Below are positions 1 through 8,666 of a DNA stretch of 53,683 bases, one piece after another (the stretch's first letter is position 1; each line of letters begins with the position of its first letter). The stretch lies in contig MERQ01000103.1 in the NCBI GenBank assembly GCA_001770655.1, positions 1-53,683 on the forward strand, in the 5' to 3' direction. This stretch comes from Betaproteobacteria bacterium RIFCSPLOWO2_12_FULL_68_20. Lineage in GTDB: Bacteria > Pseudomonadota > Gammaproteobacteria > Burkholderiales > SG8-39. Below the pieces are notes generated by a model. That model was given only the letters and a program-made list of their open reading frames with translations. It was not told the DNA's origin and made no database searches. The position numbers were made by a program, and so were the translations under genes.

Positions 1-573
1 GCGCGAGATCTTGTCGATCTCGTCGATGTAGACGATGCCGCGCTTCGCCTTGTCGACGTCGTAGTCGCAGTTCTGCAGCAGCTTCTGGATGATGTTCTCC
101 ACGTCCTCGCCGACGTAGCCCGCCTCGGTGAGCGTGGTCGCGTCGGCGATCACGAACGGGACGTTGAGGAGCCGGGCGAGCGTCTGCGCGAGCAGGGTCT
201 TGCCGGAGCCGGTCGGCCCGATCAGCAGGATGTTCGATTTCGCGAGCTCGACCTCGTCGTTCTTCGACAGGTGCTTCAGCCGCTTGTAGTGGTTGTAGAC
301 CGCGACCGAGAGGATCTTCTTCGCCTGGTCCTGGCCGATCACGTACGAGTCGAGGATGCCGCGGATCTCGCGCGGCGTCGGCAGGTCGGACTTGGCGCCC
401 TTGCCGCCCTTGTCGGTGGCGGTCTCCTCGCGGATGATGTCGTTGCACAGCTCGATGCACTCGTCGCAGATGAACACCGAGGGGCCGGCGATGAGCTTGC
501 GCACCTCGTGCTGGCTCTTGCCGCAGAACGAGCAGTAAAGGAGTTTCTCGCCGGAGGAGGATTTGTCCGACAT
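1..573 (-). CDS. clpX: ATP-dependent Clp protease ATP-binding subunit ClpX (3' part beyond window)
   Basis: AAA+ unfoldase that delivers substrates to the ClpP peptidase in the cytoplasm. About 191 N-terminal codons are present; the rest lies left of base 1. The start [19 protein letters not shown] is followed by the four-cysteine zinc-binding domain (CSFC...CDEC, residues about 14-40). Next come the Walker A motif GPTGSGKT and the Walker B region [11 protein letters not shown] at the truncated edge. The ATG is at 571-573, with a GGAGCC-type ribosome site just upstream. It lies 7 bp downstream of clpP on the same strand, the usual tig-clpP-clpX order. The sensor and substrate-loop regions cannot be seen. 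Identification is secure. Confidence 0.97.
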   Translation of the reverse strand, partial: MSDKSSSGEKLLYCSFCGKSQHEVRKLIAGPSVFICDECIELCNDIIREETATDKGGKGAKSDLPTPREIRGILDSYVIGQDQAKKILSVAVYNHYKRLKHLSKNDEVELAKSNILLIGPTGSGKTLLAQTLARLLNVPFVIADATTLTEAGYVGEDVENIIQKLLQNCDYDVDKAKRGIVYIDEIDKISR

Positions 574-580
574 GGGGCTC

Positions 581-1207
581 CTACACGTTCTCCCTGGAGA
601 TCAGCACCTTGTCCGCGATCCCGTACTTTACCGCGTCTTCGGCACCCATGAAAAAGTCGCGGTCGGTGTCGCGCTGGATGACTTCCATCGACTGCCTGGT
701 GTGCTTGGAGAGGATCTCGTTCAAGCGCGTGCGCAGGAACAGGATCTCCCTGGCGTGGATCTCGACGTCCGAGGCCTGGCCGGAGAACCCGCCCATCGGC
801 TGATGGATCAGGACGCGCGAGTTCGGCAGGCAGAAGCGCTTGTCCTGGTCCCCCGCGGCGAGCAGCAGCGCGCCCATGCTCGCCGCCTGGCCGACGCACA
901 GCGTCGAGACGTCGGGCTTGATGAACTGCATGGTGTCGTAGATCGCCAGTCCCGCCGACACCGAGCCGCCCGGCGAGTTGATGTAGAAGAAGATGTCCTT
1001 GTCGGGGTTCTCGGACTCCAGGAACAGGAGCTGCGCCACGATCAGGTTGGCGGTGATCTCGTTCACCGGGCCGACCAGGAACACCACCCGCTCCTTGAGC
1101 AGCCGGGAATAGATGTCGTAGGCGCGCTCGCCGCGCCCCGACTGCTCGATGACCATCGGGATCAAGCCGAGATCCCTGGCGTCAGCAGCCGATTTTTCCC
1201 AGATCAC
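581..1207 (-). CDS. clpP: ATP-dependent Clp protease proteolytic subunit ClpP
   Basis: Serine peptidase forming the tetradecameric barrel of ClpXP/ClpAP. The mature region [18 protein letters not shown] is typical of proteobacterial ClpP. The catalytic Ser sits in [11 protein letters not shown] and the catalytic His in LIHQPMGG; the Asp follows in the TDRDFFM region. I place the start at the GTG at 1205-1207, which overlaps the tig stop as GTGA and gives 208 residues, close to the family length. The longer in-frame reading from 1345 runs deep into tig and is unlikely. Start at the inner Met (MVIEQ) is the alternative and would give the processed form. Co-transcription with tig and clpX is inferred from the overlap and spacing. 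Confidence 0.96.
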   Translation of the reverse strand: MIWEKSAADARDLGLIPMVIEQSGRGERAYDIYSRLLKERVVFLVGPVNEITANLIVAQLLFLESENPDKDIFFYINSPGGSVSAGLAIYDTMQFIKPDVSTLCVGQAASMGALLLAAGDQDKRFCLPNSRVLIHQPMGGFSGQASDVEIHAREILFLRTRLNEILSKHTRQSMEVIQRDTDRDFFMGAEDAVKYGIADKVLISRENV

Positions 1208-2508
1208 GTTGCGCCGCCCATCAGCTCGTCGAAGGATACCGCTTTTTCGACCAGCTTCGCCTTGCCAAGCACCCAGTTGACCACGTTCGACTCGAGCGCG
1301 AGGGCTTCCATTTCCGAGAGACGCTGCGGCTGCATATAAAACCATTTTACTACCTCGGCGGGGCTCTCGTAGGTCTGCGCCTCCTGTTCGACCAGCGCGC
1401 GCACCTCCGCCGGCTTGGGCTGCAGGCCCTCGGCGCGCGCCAGCTCGGCGATGATCAGCCCGAGCGCCACGCGGCGCTTCGCCGCCTCCTCGAACCCGGC
1501 GGGGTTGAGCGGCACCTGCTCCAGGCCGATGCCGCGCGCCTTCAGATCGGCCGCGGCGCGCTCCACCAGGCTCTGCACCTCCATCGCGACCAGGGATTTC
1601 GGCAGCTCGAGCGGCGTCGCATCCAGGAGCGCCTGCAGCGCCTGGCCCTTGACGCGCGCCTCGACGCGCTTGTGCGCTTCGCGCTCCACGTTGGCGCGGA
1701 TCTCCAGGCGCATCTTGGCAAGGTCGCCGTCGGCGACGCCGAGCCCCTTGGCGAATTCGGCGTCGAGCGCGGGAAGCTGCGGCTCGTCCACCTGCTTCAC
1801 CGACATGGCGAAGGACGCGTCCTTCCCGGCCACCTCCTTGCCGTGATAGTCGTCCGGGAACTTCACCGCGAAGCTCCTGGTCTCCCCCGCCGCCATGCCA
1901 CGCGCCGCCGCCTCGAACTCGGGCAGCATGCGCCGCTCGCCGAGCGTGAAGGCGAGCCCGACCGCCCTCCCTCCCTCGAACGGCGTGCCGTCGATCGTGC
2001 CCTCGAAGTCCACCACTAGGCGATCGCCGTCCCGCCCGGCGCGGCCCGCCGGCACGAAGCGCGTGCGCTGCTTGCGCAGGATCTCGATCGTCCGGTCCAG
2101 CGCGGCGTCGTCCACCGCGACCTGCGGGCGCTCGACCGTCGCCGCCGAGACCTCGCCCACTTTCACTTCGGGGTAAATCTCGAAGGTGGCGCTGAACTCG
2201 AGCGAAGTTGCGTCGCCGCCGTCCTTCTTCTCGATGCGCGGATACCCGGCGACCTTGAGCTTCGCCTGCCGCACCGCGTCGCCGAACGCCTTCTGCACCG
2301 CGTCGCCGAGCACCTCGTTGCGCACCTGCGGGCCGTAGGTCTGCGCGACCAGCTTGAGCGGCACCTTGCCGGGGCGAAAGCCCGGCATGCGCGCCTCGCG
2401 CGCGAGCTTTTTCAGCCGCTCGTCCACGCGGCGGTCGATCTCCTCGGCGGCGAGCGTCATCGACACGCGCCGCTCGAGCGCGCTCAGGGTTTCAACATCG
2501 GCCGTCAT
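1204..2508 (-). CDS. tig: Trigger factor, ribosome-associated chaperone and peptidyl-prolyl isomerase
   Basis: 434 residues, the normal trigger factor length. The N-terminal ribosome-binding domain carries the signature [11 protein letters not shown] (about residues 43-53), which docks at the exit tunnel. The middle FKBP-like PPIase domain (about 150-245) includes [13 protein letters not shown] and [17 protein letters not shown]. The helical C-terminal chaperone domain follows. It is the first protein gene after tRNA-Leu and overlaps clpP by 4 bp, so the three protein genes probably form one operon. Nothing unusual is seen. Confidence 0.97.
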   Translation of the reverse strand: MTADVETLSALERRVSMTLAAEEIDRRVDERLKKLAREARMPGFRPGKVPLKLVAQTYGPQVRNEVLGDAVQKAFGDAVRQAKLKVAGYPRIEKKDGGDATSLEFSATFEIYPEVKVGEVSAATVERPQVAVDDAALDRTIEILRKQRTRFVPAGRAGRDGDRLVVDFEGTIDGTPFEGGRAVGLAFTLGERRMLPEFEAAARGMAAGETRSFAVKFPDDYHGKEVAGKDASFAMSVKQVDEPQLPALDAEFAKGLGVADGDLAKMRLEIRANVEREAHKRVEARVKGQALQALLDATPLELPKSLVAMEVQSLVERAAADLKARGIGLEQVPLNPAGFEEAAKRRVALGLIIAELARAEGLQPKPAEVRALVEQEAQTYESPAEVVKWFYMQPQRLSEMEALALESNVVNWVLGKAKLVEKAVSFDELMGGAT

Positions 2509-2527
2509 CTCGTTCCCGGTCGTGCGC

Positions 2528-2612
2528 TGGTGCGAAGGGAGGGACTCGAACCCACAAGCCTCGCGGCGCCGGAACCTAAATCCGGTGCGTCTGCCAATTC
2601 CGCCACCTTCGC
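2528..2612 (-). tRNA. tRNA-Leu (anticodon UAG)
   Basis: Read on the minus strand, an 85-nt class II tRNA starts GCGAAGGTGGCGG and ends CCTTCGCACCA, with the CCA encoded at 2528-2530. The anticodon stem CCGGA/TCCGG closes a TTTAGGT loop, giving anticodon TAG. A variable arm and the T-loop GGTTCGAGTCC are present. It sits 19 bp upstream of tig in the same orientation. It also means the plus-strand reading that starts inside it cannot be the start of hpnC. Confidence 0.96.
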
Positions 2613-2649
2613 CGAGGCGCTGATTTTCCGACGGCGATTATACTGTCCC

Positions 2650-3453
2650 GTGACCGTCGATCATTACGAGAACTTCCCGGTCGCCTCGTGGCTGCTGCCC
2701 GCGCGGCTGCGCGGGCCGGTCGCGGTCATCTACCGCTTCGCCCGCAGCGCCGACGATTTCGCCGACGAGGGCGAGCTTCCAGCCGCCGAGCGGCTGGCGC
2801 GCCTGGATTCGTACCGCGCGGAGCTCGACCGCCTGGAGCGCGGCCGGCCGTCGAGCCTCTCGCTGTTCAAGGAGGTCGCCGGGATCGTGGGCGCGCACGG
2901 CCTGCCGCTGCAGCCGTTCCGCGACCTGCTCGACGCGTTCTCGCAGGACGTGACCAAGCGCCGCTACGCCGACTTCGCCGAGGTGCTCGACTACTGCCGG
3001 CGCTCGGCAAACCCCGTGGGCCGACTGCTGCTGCATTTGTTCAAACGAACGTCTGATTCAAACCTGAGGTACTCGGACTCGATCTGCAGCGCTCTACAAC
3101 TCGTCAATTTCTGGCAGGACGTCGAGATCGATTTCGCCAAGGACAGGATCTATCTGCCACAGGACGAGATGAGCGCCTACGGCGTGACCGAGCGCCATAT
3201 CGCCGACCAGCGCTGCGATCGGGCATGGATGGGCCTCATGGCGTTCCAGGTCGAACGCGCCAGGGCGATGCTCCTCTCGGGCAGGCCGCTCGCCCCGGCG
3301 CTGCCAGGACGAGCCGCGATCGAGATCGGCGCCACGATCCAAGGCGGCTTGCGAATTCTGGAAAAGCTCCAGCGGGCCGGCTACGACATGTTTCGCCGCA
3401 GGCCGATGCTGAGGTGGTTCGACTGGCCCCTGCTCCTCGCGCGCGCGCTGTGA
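2650..3453 (+). CDS. hpnC: Squalene synthase-like protein HpnC (hydroxysqualene synthase)
   Basis: Trans-isoprenyl diphosphate synthase fold. In the HpnCDE pathway, HpnC converts presqualene diphosphate to hydroxysqualene. The two Asp-rich diphosphate/Mg sites are visible as RSADDFADE (residues about 32-40) and FWQDVEIDFAKDRIYLP. Start chosen at the GTG at 2650 (VTVDHYENFPVASWLLP), giving 267 residues; the upstream in-frame ATG lies inside tRNA-Leu. The stop overlaps the hpnD start as GTGA. Assigned HpnC rather than HpnD from its first position in the trio and its NFWQDV motif. Part of an hpnCDE operon; no hopene cyclase gene lies in this window. Confidence 0.9.
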   Translation: MTVDHYENFPVASWLLPARLRGPVAVIYRFARSADDFADEGELPAAERLARLDSYRAELDRLERGRPSSLSLFKEVAGIVGAHGLPLQPFRDLLDAFSQDVTKRRYADFAEVLDYCRRSANPVGRLLLHLFKRTSDSNLRYSDSICSALQLVNFWQDVEIDFAKDRIYLPQDEMSAYGVTERHIADQRCDRAWMGLMAFQVERARAMLLSGRPLAPALPGRAAIEIGATIQGGLRILEKLQRAGYDMFRRRPMLRWFDWPLLLARAL

Positions 3454-4283
3454 GCCCCGACGAGTATTGCCGGCAGAAGGCCGCCGCGAGCGGCTCGAGC
3501 TTCTACTACTCGTTCCTGTTCCTGCCGCCGGAGCGCCGGCGCGCCATCACCGCGCTGTACGCCTTCTGCCGCGAGGTGGACGACGTGGTCGACGAATGCG
3601 ACGACGCGCAGCTCGCGCGCACCACGCTCGCCTGGTGGCGCTCCGAGGTGGGCAATCTCGTTGCCGGGAACCCGCAGCACCCGGTGACGCGCGCCCTCGC
3701 CCCGGCGGTCGCGCCCTTCGGCATCACCGCCGGGCGGCTGAACGAGATCATCGACGGCATGGAGATGGACCTGGCGCAGACGCGCTATCTCGACTGGCCG
3801 GGGCTGGAGCGCTACTGCTATCTCGTCGCGAGCGTCGTCGGCATCCTCGCAGCCGGAATCTTCGGCTACCGGGATCCGCGCACCCTCGAGTACGCGCGCG
3901 ACCTCGGGATCGCCTTCCAACTCACCAATATCATCCGCGACGTGGGCGAGGACGCGCGCAAGAACCGCATCTACCTGCCGATGGACGAGTTGAAAGCGTT
4001 CGGCGTGCCCGCCGCGGACATCCTGAACCGGCGCGCAAGCGGCGCTTTCGATCGCCTTATGCGGCACCAGGCAGAGCGCGCGCGCGAGTACTACGCGAGA
4101 GCGCTCGCCGCGCTGCCCGCCGAGGACCGCGGCGCGCAGCGCCCGGGGCTCATCATGGCGGCGATCTATCGCACCCTGCTTGCCGAGATCGAGCGCGACG
4201 GCTTCCGGGTGCTGAACCAGCGCGTCTCGCTGACTCCGCTGCGGAAATTCTGGATCGCCTGGAAGACATGGCTCATCGCGTAG
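3450..4283 (+). CDS. hpnD: Presqualene diphosphate synthase HpnD
   Basis: Condenses two farnesyl diphosphates to presqualene diphosphate, the first committed step to squalene. 277 residues from the GTG at 3450, which overlaps the hpnC stop. The start context SPDEYCRQKAAASGSSFYYSF is characteristic of the family. Asp-rich motif 1 is FCREVDDVVDECDD and motif 2 is NIIRDVGEDARKNRIYLP. Its 3' end overlaps hpnE by 16 bp, indicating translational coupling across the trio. Confidence 0.93.
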   Translation: MSPDEYCRQKAAASGSSFYYSFLFLPPERRRAITALYAFCREVDDVVDECDDAQLARTTLAWWRSEVGNLVAGNPQHPVTRALAPAVAPFGITAGRLNEIIDGMEMDLAQTRYLDWPGLERYCYLVASVVGILAAGIFGYRDPRTLEYARDLGIAFQLTNIIRDVGEDARKNRIYLPMDELKAFGVPAADILNRRASGAFDRLMRHQAERAREYYARALAALPAEDRGAQRPGLIMAAIYRTLLAEIERDGFRVLNQRVSLTPLRKFWIAWKTWLIA

Positions 4284-5491
4284 CCGTGGTCGGCGCCGGC
4301 TACGCCGGAATGGCCGCCGCGGTGACGCTCGCCGGGCGCGGAATCCGGGTCGCGGTGTTCGAATCGGGACCGATCCCCGGCGGCCGCGCCAGGCGCGTCG
4401 TGTCGCAAGGCACGGAGCTCGACAACGGCCAGCACATCCTGATCGGCGCCTACACCGAGCTGTGGCGAATCATGCGAGCGGTCGGCGTGCCGGAGGACGC
4501 GGTGCTGCGGCTGCCGCTCGAGATCCGCTACGCGCAGGGATTTCATTTCCGCGCGCTGTGGCTGCCCGCCCCGCTCGGCCTGTTGGGCGGGCTCGCGATC
4601 GCGACCGGCATCTCCTGCAACGAGCGCCTCGGCGCGGCGCGCTTCATGAGCTCGCTGCGGCGCAACGGGTTCAGCGTGGACCAGGACATCCCGGTGACCG
4701 AGCTGCTCGAGCGGCACGGGCAGAACGGCCGCATCGGCCACTTCCTGTGGCGGCCGCTGTGCGTCTCGGCGCTCAACACTCCCGCCGGGCAGGCGTCGTC
4801 GCGCGTGTTCTTGCGGGTGCTGCGCGATGCGCTGGACGGGCCGCCCGGATCGAGCGACCTGCTCCTCCCGCGCGTGGACCTGTCGCGGCTTTTTCCCGAG
4901 CCGGCGGCGGAGTTCGTGCGGGCGCACGGAGGCGAGGTTCGCTTGGGAGCGCCCGTGCGCGATCTCGCGTCGTTGAAGGGGGAGTACGACTCCGTCATCG
5001 TCGCGGTCGGGCCGCATCAGCTCCAGGCGCTGCTTCCGGACCTCGCGCCCGACTACGCGTACCAGCCGATCTATACGATCTACCTGCAGTACCCGGAAAC
5101 CGTAAGGCTGCCGTTTCCGATGCTCGGGCTTGCCGACGGGCTGGTGCAATGGGTGTTCGACCGGGGCGCGTTGACCGGAGAGAAAGGCCGGATTGCCTGC
5201 GTGATCAGCGCGCAGGGCGATCACCAGCAAATGCAGCAGGAGGAGCTCGCCGCGACCTGCGAGCGCGAGCTGGCACGCGCGCTCACCGGGCTGCCGAGGC
5301 CCCTCTGGTCGCGCGTGATCGCGGAGAAGCGGGCGACCGTCGCTTGCGTGCCCGGGACGAAGCGTCCGGCACTTGAAGCCGGCGTGCCCGGTGTCTACTT
5401 CGCCGGTGACTACACCGATCCCGATTACCCTCCGACGCTGGAGGCGGCGGTGCGAAGCGGCGTGCGCGCAGCTCAGCGTTGTCTCGGTTGA
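4268..5491 (+). CDS. hpnE: Hydroxysqualene dehydroxylase HpnE (FAD-dependent amine-oxidase fold)
   Basis: Reductively dehydroxylates hydroxysqualene to squalene. 407 residues from the ATG at 4268. The N-terminal Rossmann FAD site is VAVVGAGYAGMAAAV (about 5-19), followed by the GGRAR signature of the phytoene-desaturase/amine-oxidase superfamily (about 40). The C-terminal FAD motif VYFAGDYTDPDYPPTLEAAV is intact. The gene overlaps hpnD, and with hpnC it completes the route from FPP to squalene. A generic phytoene-desaturase-like role is the alternative, but context makes HpnE strongly preferred. Confidence 0.92.
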   Translation: MAHRVAVVGAGYAGMAAAVTLAGRGIRVAVFESGPIPGGRARRVVSQGTELDNGQHILIGAYTELWRIMRAVGVPEDAVLRLPLEIRYAQGFHFRALWLPAPLGLLGGLAIATGISCNERLGAARFMSSLRRNGFSVDQDIPVTELLERHGQNGRIGHFLWRPLCVSALNTPAGQASSRVFLRVLRDALDGPPGSSDLLLPRVDLSRLFPEPAAEFVRAHGGEVRLGAPVRDLASLKGEYDSVIVAVGPHQLQALLPDLAPDYAYQPIYTIYLQYPETVRLPFPMLGLADGLVQWVFDRGALTGEKGRIACVISAQGDHQQMQQEELAATCERELARALTGLPRPLWSRVIAEKRATVACVPGTKRPALEAGVPGVYFAGDYTDPDYPPTLEAAVRSGVRAAQRCLG

Positions 5492-5543
5492 GTGGTCAGA
5501 ACGTTGCGCGTAATCTGAAATGTCACCATCGAAGGGCGGCCGT

Positions 5544-5903
5544 ATGAGTGATCAGATCTCCTGGCATGTCGAGCTTCAGCTCAAACCCGGCCAGCTGCAT
5601 GCTTTTCGGGTGCTGACAAGCGAGATGGTCGAATCGACGAAAAGTGAAGTCGGCGCCCTCATCTACGAAAGATTCATTGCTGGCGACAGCCAAGTCGTCC
5701 ATGTGGTCGAACGCTACGCAGACTCCTCGTCCGCCGTGGCGCACCTGACGGCGTTCGGGAAAAAGTATGGCGCAAGATTCGAGAAGTTGGTCGACCGCAA
5801 GCGATTCGCTGTATTCGGAACACCAAGTCTTGAGTTGAAACAGATTCTTGATCCCTTGGGCGCGAAATACGCTTCTCCCTTTGCTGGCTTTTCGCGGATC
5901 TAG
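5544..5903 (+). CDS. Small antibiotic-biosynthesis-monooxygenase (ABM)-like protein
   Basis: 119 residues beginning MSDQISWHVELQLKPGQL. Strand-helix-strand pattern, with a central MVESTKSEVGALIYERF segment and a VHVVERYADSSSAVAHL segment. This resembles the dimeric alpha/beta-barrel ABM/YgiN quinol-monooxygenase family; no catalytic residues can be assigned. The ATG at 5544 follows an AAGGGCGG ribosome site; an upstream ATG at 5520 would add 8 residues. Base use is visibly less GC-rich than in hpnE or radA, and it neighbours a broken toxin-antitoxin locus, so it may be acquired. Function unknown. Confidence 0.55.
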   Translation: MSDQISWHVELQLKPGQLHAFRVLTSEMVESTKSEVGALIYERFIAGDSQVVHVVERYADSSSAVAHLTAFGKKYGARFEKLVDRKRFAVFGTPSLELKQILDPLGAKYASPFAGFSRI

Positions 5904-5986
5904 CAACGGAAAGAATAGCCGCTGCCTGCCAGTCGCGGATGACAGGGGCTTGTGGCAGGATTGAGGGCGGACTGGAGGTTTAGAAA

Positions 5987-6172
5987 ATGTCCACGGCGAA
6001 GGAAGAGCTTGCCCGCCTGATCGAAGGACAGCCCGAGGACAGCTCGCGCGAGGAGATTGTGCGTGAGCTCGCGTTTCATGTGATGGTGCAGCGCGGGATC
6101 GCTGACTCGGACGCCAAGCGCACGATCTCGAACGAGGAGATGGGTCGACGCATCCGTTCATGGCGGAAATAA
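5987..6172 (+). CDS. Antitoxin-like small protein (partner of a RelE/ParE-type toxin)
   Basis: 61 residues, MSTAKEELARLIEGQPEDSS..., rich in charged residues and predicted helical. The EEIVRELAFHVMVQRG and ISNEEMGRRI segments resemble small antitoxins that precede ParE/RelE toxins. A GGAGG-type ribosome site lies about 7 bp upstream. Its stop lies inside the beginning of a toxin-like reading frame (ATG at 6160), the normal overlapping arrangement, but that toxin is cut off after 12 codons. It is therefore probably an orphan antitoxin left from a decayed module. Assignment rests on size, layout and resemblance only. Confidence 0.6.
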   Translation: MSTAKEELARLIEGQPEDSSREEIVRELAFHVMVQRGIADSDAKRTISNEEMGRRIRSWRK

Positions 6173-6198
6173 CGTGGACCGAGGAAGCTGAGCGCTGA
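6160..6198 (+). pseudogene. Remnant of a RelE/ParE-type toxin gene (12 codons)
   Basis: Overlapping the antitoxin stop, an ATG opens MAEITWTEEAER and then meets TGA at 6196-6198. That peptide matches the expected first strand and helix of a ParE/RelE toxin, normally about 90-100 residues. Downstream sequence (6199-6214) runs straight into the radA stop, so the rest of the gene is missing rather than frameshifted. Confidence 0.5.
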
Positions 6199-6214
6199 TC
6201 GCGAAGCGCGGCAG

Positions 6215-7570
6215 CTAGAGCTCGCGTAATCTCGCGACCGCCTGGTCCACCCGCTCGACCGCGATCACCTCCAGCTCCTCGATCTTCCCCTTGGGCTGGT
6301 TCGCCTTCGGCACGATCGCCTTCTCGAACCCGAGCTTCGCCGCCTCCTTCAACCGGTCCTGGCCGCGCGGCGCCGGCCGCACCTCGCCGGCAAGGCCGAT
6401 CTCGCCGAACGCCACCACTTTCCCGGGGATCGGCCGGTCGGTGAGCGAGGACACCACCGCGAGCGACACCGCGAGATCGGCGGCGGGCTCGGAAATCTTC
6501 ATGCCGCCGACGGCGTTCACGAACACGTCCTGCTCCCAGGTGGCGACCCCGCAGTGCCGGTGCAGCACCGCGAGCAGCATGGCGAGGCGGTTCTGCTCGA
6601 GGCCCACCGAAAGCCGGCGCGGATTGGGCGCATGGGCCGGATCGACCAGCGCCTGGATCTCCACCAGCAGCGGGCGCGTGCCTTCCAAGGTCGCTAGCAC
6701 GCAGGAACCGGGCACCGCGCGCGGATGCTGCTGCAGGAAGAGCGCCGACGGATTCGCGACGCCGCGCAAGCCCCGGTCGGTCATCGCGAACACGCCCAGC
6801 TCGTTGACCGCGCCGAAGCGGTTCTTCACGGCGCGGATCAGCCTGAAGCTGGAGTTCGGATCGCCCTCGAAATAGAGCACCGTGTCGACGATGTGCTCCA
6901 GCACCCGCGGGCCGGCGATGGCGCCTTCCTTGGTGACGTGGCCGATCAGAAAGAGCGCCGCTCCGGCCGCCTTGGCGCGGCGGGTGAGCTGCGCGGCGCA
7001 TTCGCGCACCTGGGCGACCGATCCCGGTGCCGATTGCATTGTCTCGGACCAGATGGTCTGGATGGAGTCGATCACCGCGACCTGCGGCCTGCCGGCCTCG
7101 AGCGCGGCGACGATGCGCTCGAGCTGCGTCTCGGCGAGCAGGTGCACGCGCGGAGCCTGGAGCGCGAGGCGCCGCGCGCGCGTCGCGACCTGCTCGGCGG
7201 ACTCCTCCCCGCTCACGTACAGCGTGCGCGCCGGCGCGGGCGTCGCGGCGAGCGCCTGGAGCAGCAGCGTCGATTTGCCGATCCCCGGATCGCCGCCGAT
7301 CAGCACCACCTGCCCCGCGACCAGGCCCCCTCCGAGCACGCGGTCGAGCTCGGCGAGCCCGGTCGGCGCGCGCTCGACCTCGCGCGCCTCGATCCCGGAG
7401 ATGGCCACCGCGGCTGCGGTCGCGCCCGCCCCGTAGCGGTGCGAGGAGGCTTTTTCGGCGATGGTCTCGCTCAGCGTGCCGGCAGCGCCGCACGAAGGGC
7501 AGCTGCCGAACCATTGCAGCGCGCTCGCGCCGCACTCGGCGCACACGTAGGCGGTCTTCGGCCGCGCCAT
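6215..7570 (-). CDS. radA: DNA repair protein RadA
   Basis: RecA-like ATPase that promotes branch migration in recombination and repair. 451 residues. Order of parts: four-cysteine zinc finger CAECGASALQWFGSCPSCG (about residues 10-28); Walker A GGDPGIGKSTLLLQ; the RadA-specific VKNRFGAVNELG motif; and a Lon-protease-like C-terminal domain with the DVFVNAVGGMKISEPAADL region. The start ATG shares one base with the alr stop (TGATG). Third gene of the lysR-alr-radA series. Confidence 0.96.
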   Translation of the reverse strand: MARPKTAYVCAECGASALQWFGSCPSCGAAGTLSETIAEKASSHRYGAGATAAAVAISGIEAREVERAPTGLAELDRVLGGGLVAGQVVLIGGDPGIGKSTLLLQALAATPAPARTLYVSGEESAEQVATRARRLALQAPRVHLLAETQLERIVAALEAGRPQVAVIDSIQTIWSETMQSAPGSVAQVRECAAQLTRRAKAAGAALFLIGHVTKEGAIAGPRVLEHIVDTVLYFEGDPNSSFRLIRAVKNRFGAVNELGVFAMTDRGLRGVANPSALFLQQHPRAVPGSCVLATLEGTRPLLVEIQALVDPAHAPNPRRLSVGLEQNRLAMLLAVLHRHCGVATWEQDVFVNAVGGMKISEPAADLAVSLAVVSSLTDRPIPGKVVAFGEIGLAGEVRPAPRGQDRLKEAAKLGFEKAIVPKANQPKGKIEELEVIAVERVDQAVARLREL

Positions 7571-8652
7571 CAGGGGACTTCTGCGACCGGCACGCGCGGG
7601 GCGAGCGCGCACAGCAGCTGGTAGCTCACCGTGCCCGCCGAGGCAGCCACCTCGTCCGCGGAAAGCCCTTCGCCCCACAGCGTGACCGGGGTGCCGATGT
7701 AGGCCTCCGGGATGTCGGAGATGTCCACGCAGATCATGTCCATCGACACCCTGCCGACGGTGCGCGTGCGCTTGTCGTTCACCAGCACCGGGGTCCCGCT
7801 CGGCGCGTGGCGCGGGTAGCCGTCGGCATAGCCGCAGGCGACCACGCCGATCGTGATCTCGCCCGCCGCCTCGTAGGAAAAGCCGTAGCCGACCCGCTCG
7901 CCCGGCTGCAGGTGCTGGGTGGCGATGATCTCCGAGGCGAGCGTCATCGCCGGCCGCAGCCCGAGCGCCTCGGCCGGACTGTCGGAAAAAGGCGAGCAGC
8001 CGTAGAGCATGATCCCGGGGCGCACCCAGTCGGCGCGCGTCTCGGGAAAGCGGATCAGCGCCGCCGAGTTGGCGAGCGAGCGCGGCGCCTGGCTCAAGCC
8101 GTCGATCTGCTGCGTCAGCTCGTCGAACCATTCGAGCTGGGCCTTCACGCCCGAGGCCCCGTCGGCGTCCGCGAAATGCGTCATCGCCGTCACCGAGCGC
8201 ACCTGGGGATGCATGCGCAGCGCGTTGTAGGCGAGGCGCAGGCTGTCCACGGTGAAGCCGAGGCGGTTCATGCCGCTGTTCACCTTGATGTAGACGTCGA
8301 TCTCGCCCGGCAGATCGCTGCGCCTGAGGATCTCGACCTGCTCGGCGTTGTGGATCACCGGCGTGAGCGCGTACTTGTGCAGCAAGGCGACGTCGGCGGC
8401 CTTGAAGAAGCCCTCGAGCATGAGCAGCGGCTTGGCCACGCCCGCGAGGCGCAGCCGCGCGGCCTCCTGGAAATCGAGGATCGCGAATCCGTCGGCGCCG
8501 GCGAGCGCGCGCGCCGCGCGCTCCAGGCCGTGACCGTAGGCGTTCGCCTTGATCACCGCCCACACCTTGGCGGCCCCGGCGTGCCGGCGCACCGCCTGGA
8601 AGTTGTGCACGAAAGCGCCGCTCGACACGGTGGCGCGGATCGGGCGCGGCAT
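7570..8652 (-). CDS. alr: Alanine racemase
   Basis: PLP enzyme interconverting L- and D-alanine for peptidoglycan. 360 residues. The PLP lysine is K35 in WAVIKANAYGHG. The second catalytic base is in GERVGYGFSY, and the C-terminal beta domain contains VGRVSMDMICVDIS. The start is the ATG at 8650-8652, 14 bp downstream of the LysR-type gene stop. The stop overlaps radA by one base. The protein is complete. Confidence 0.95.
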   Translation of the reverse strand: MPRPIRATVSSGAFVHNFQAVRRHAGAAKVWAVIKANAYGHGLERAARALAGADGFAILDFQEAARLRLAGVAKPLLMLEGFFKAADVALLHKYALTPVIHNAEQVEILRRSDLPGEIDVYIKVNSGMNRLGFTVDSLRLAYNALRMHPQVRSVTAMTHFADADGASGVKAQLEWFDELTQQIDGLSQAPRSLANSAALIRFPETRADWVRPGIMLYGCSPFSDSPAEALGLRPAMTLASEIIATQHLQPGERVGYGFSYEAAGEITIGVVACGYADGYPRHAPSGTPVLVNDKRTRTVGRVSMDMICVDISDIPEAYIGTPVTLWGEGLSADEVAASAGTVSYQLLCALAPRVPVAEVP

Positions 8653-8666
8653 CGGCGGGCGGCCCG

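Noticed and set aside
1208-1345. A longer clpP starting at 1345
   Set aside because: The extra 46 residues overlap the tig 3' end in another frame and have no similarity to ClpP N-termini.
2530-2649. A longer hpnC starting at the ATG at 2530
   Set aside because: That start lies in the tRNA-Leu sequence; the conserved protein begins at VTVDHYENFP.
2650-5491. A full hopanoid cluster
   Set aside because: Only hpnC, hpnD and hpnE are here; no squalene-hopene cyclase or later hpn genes occur in the window.
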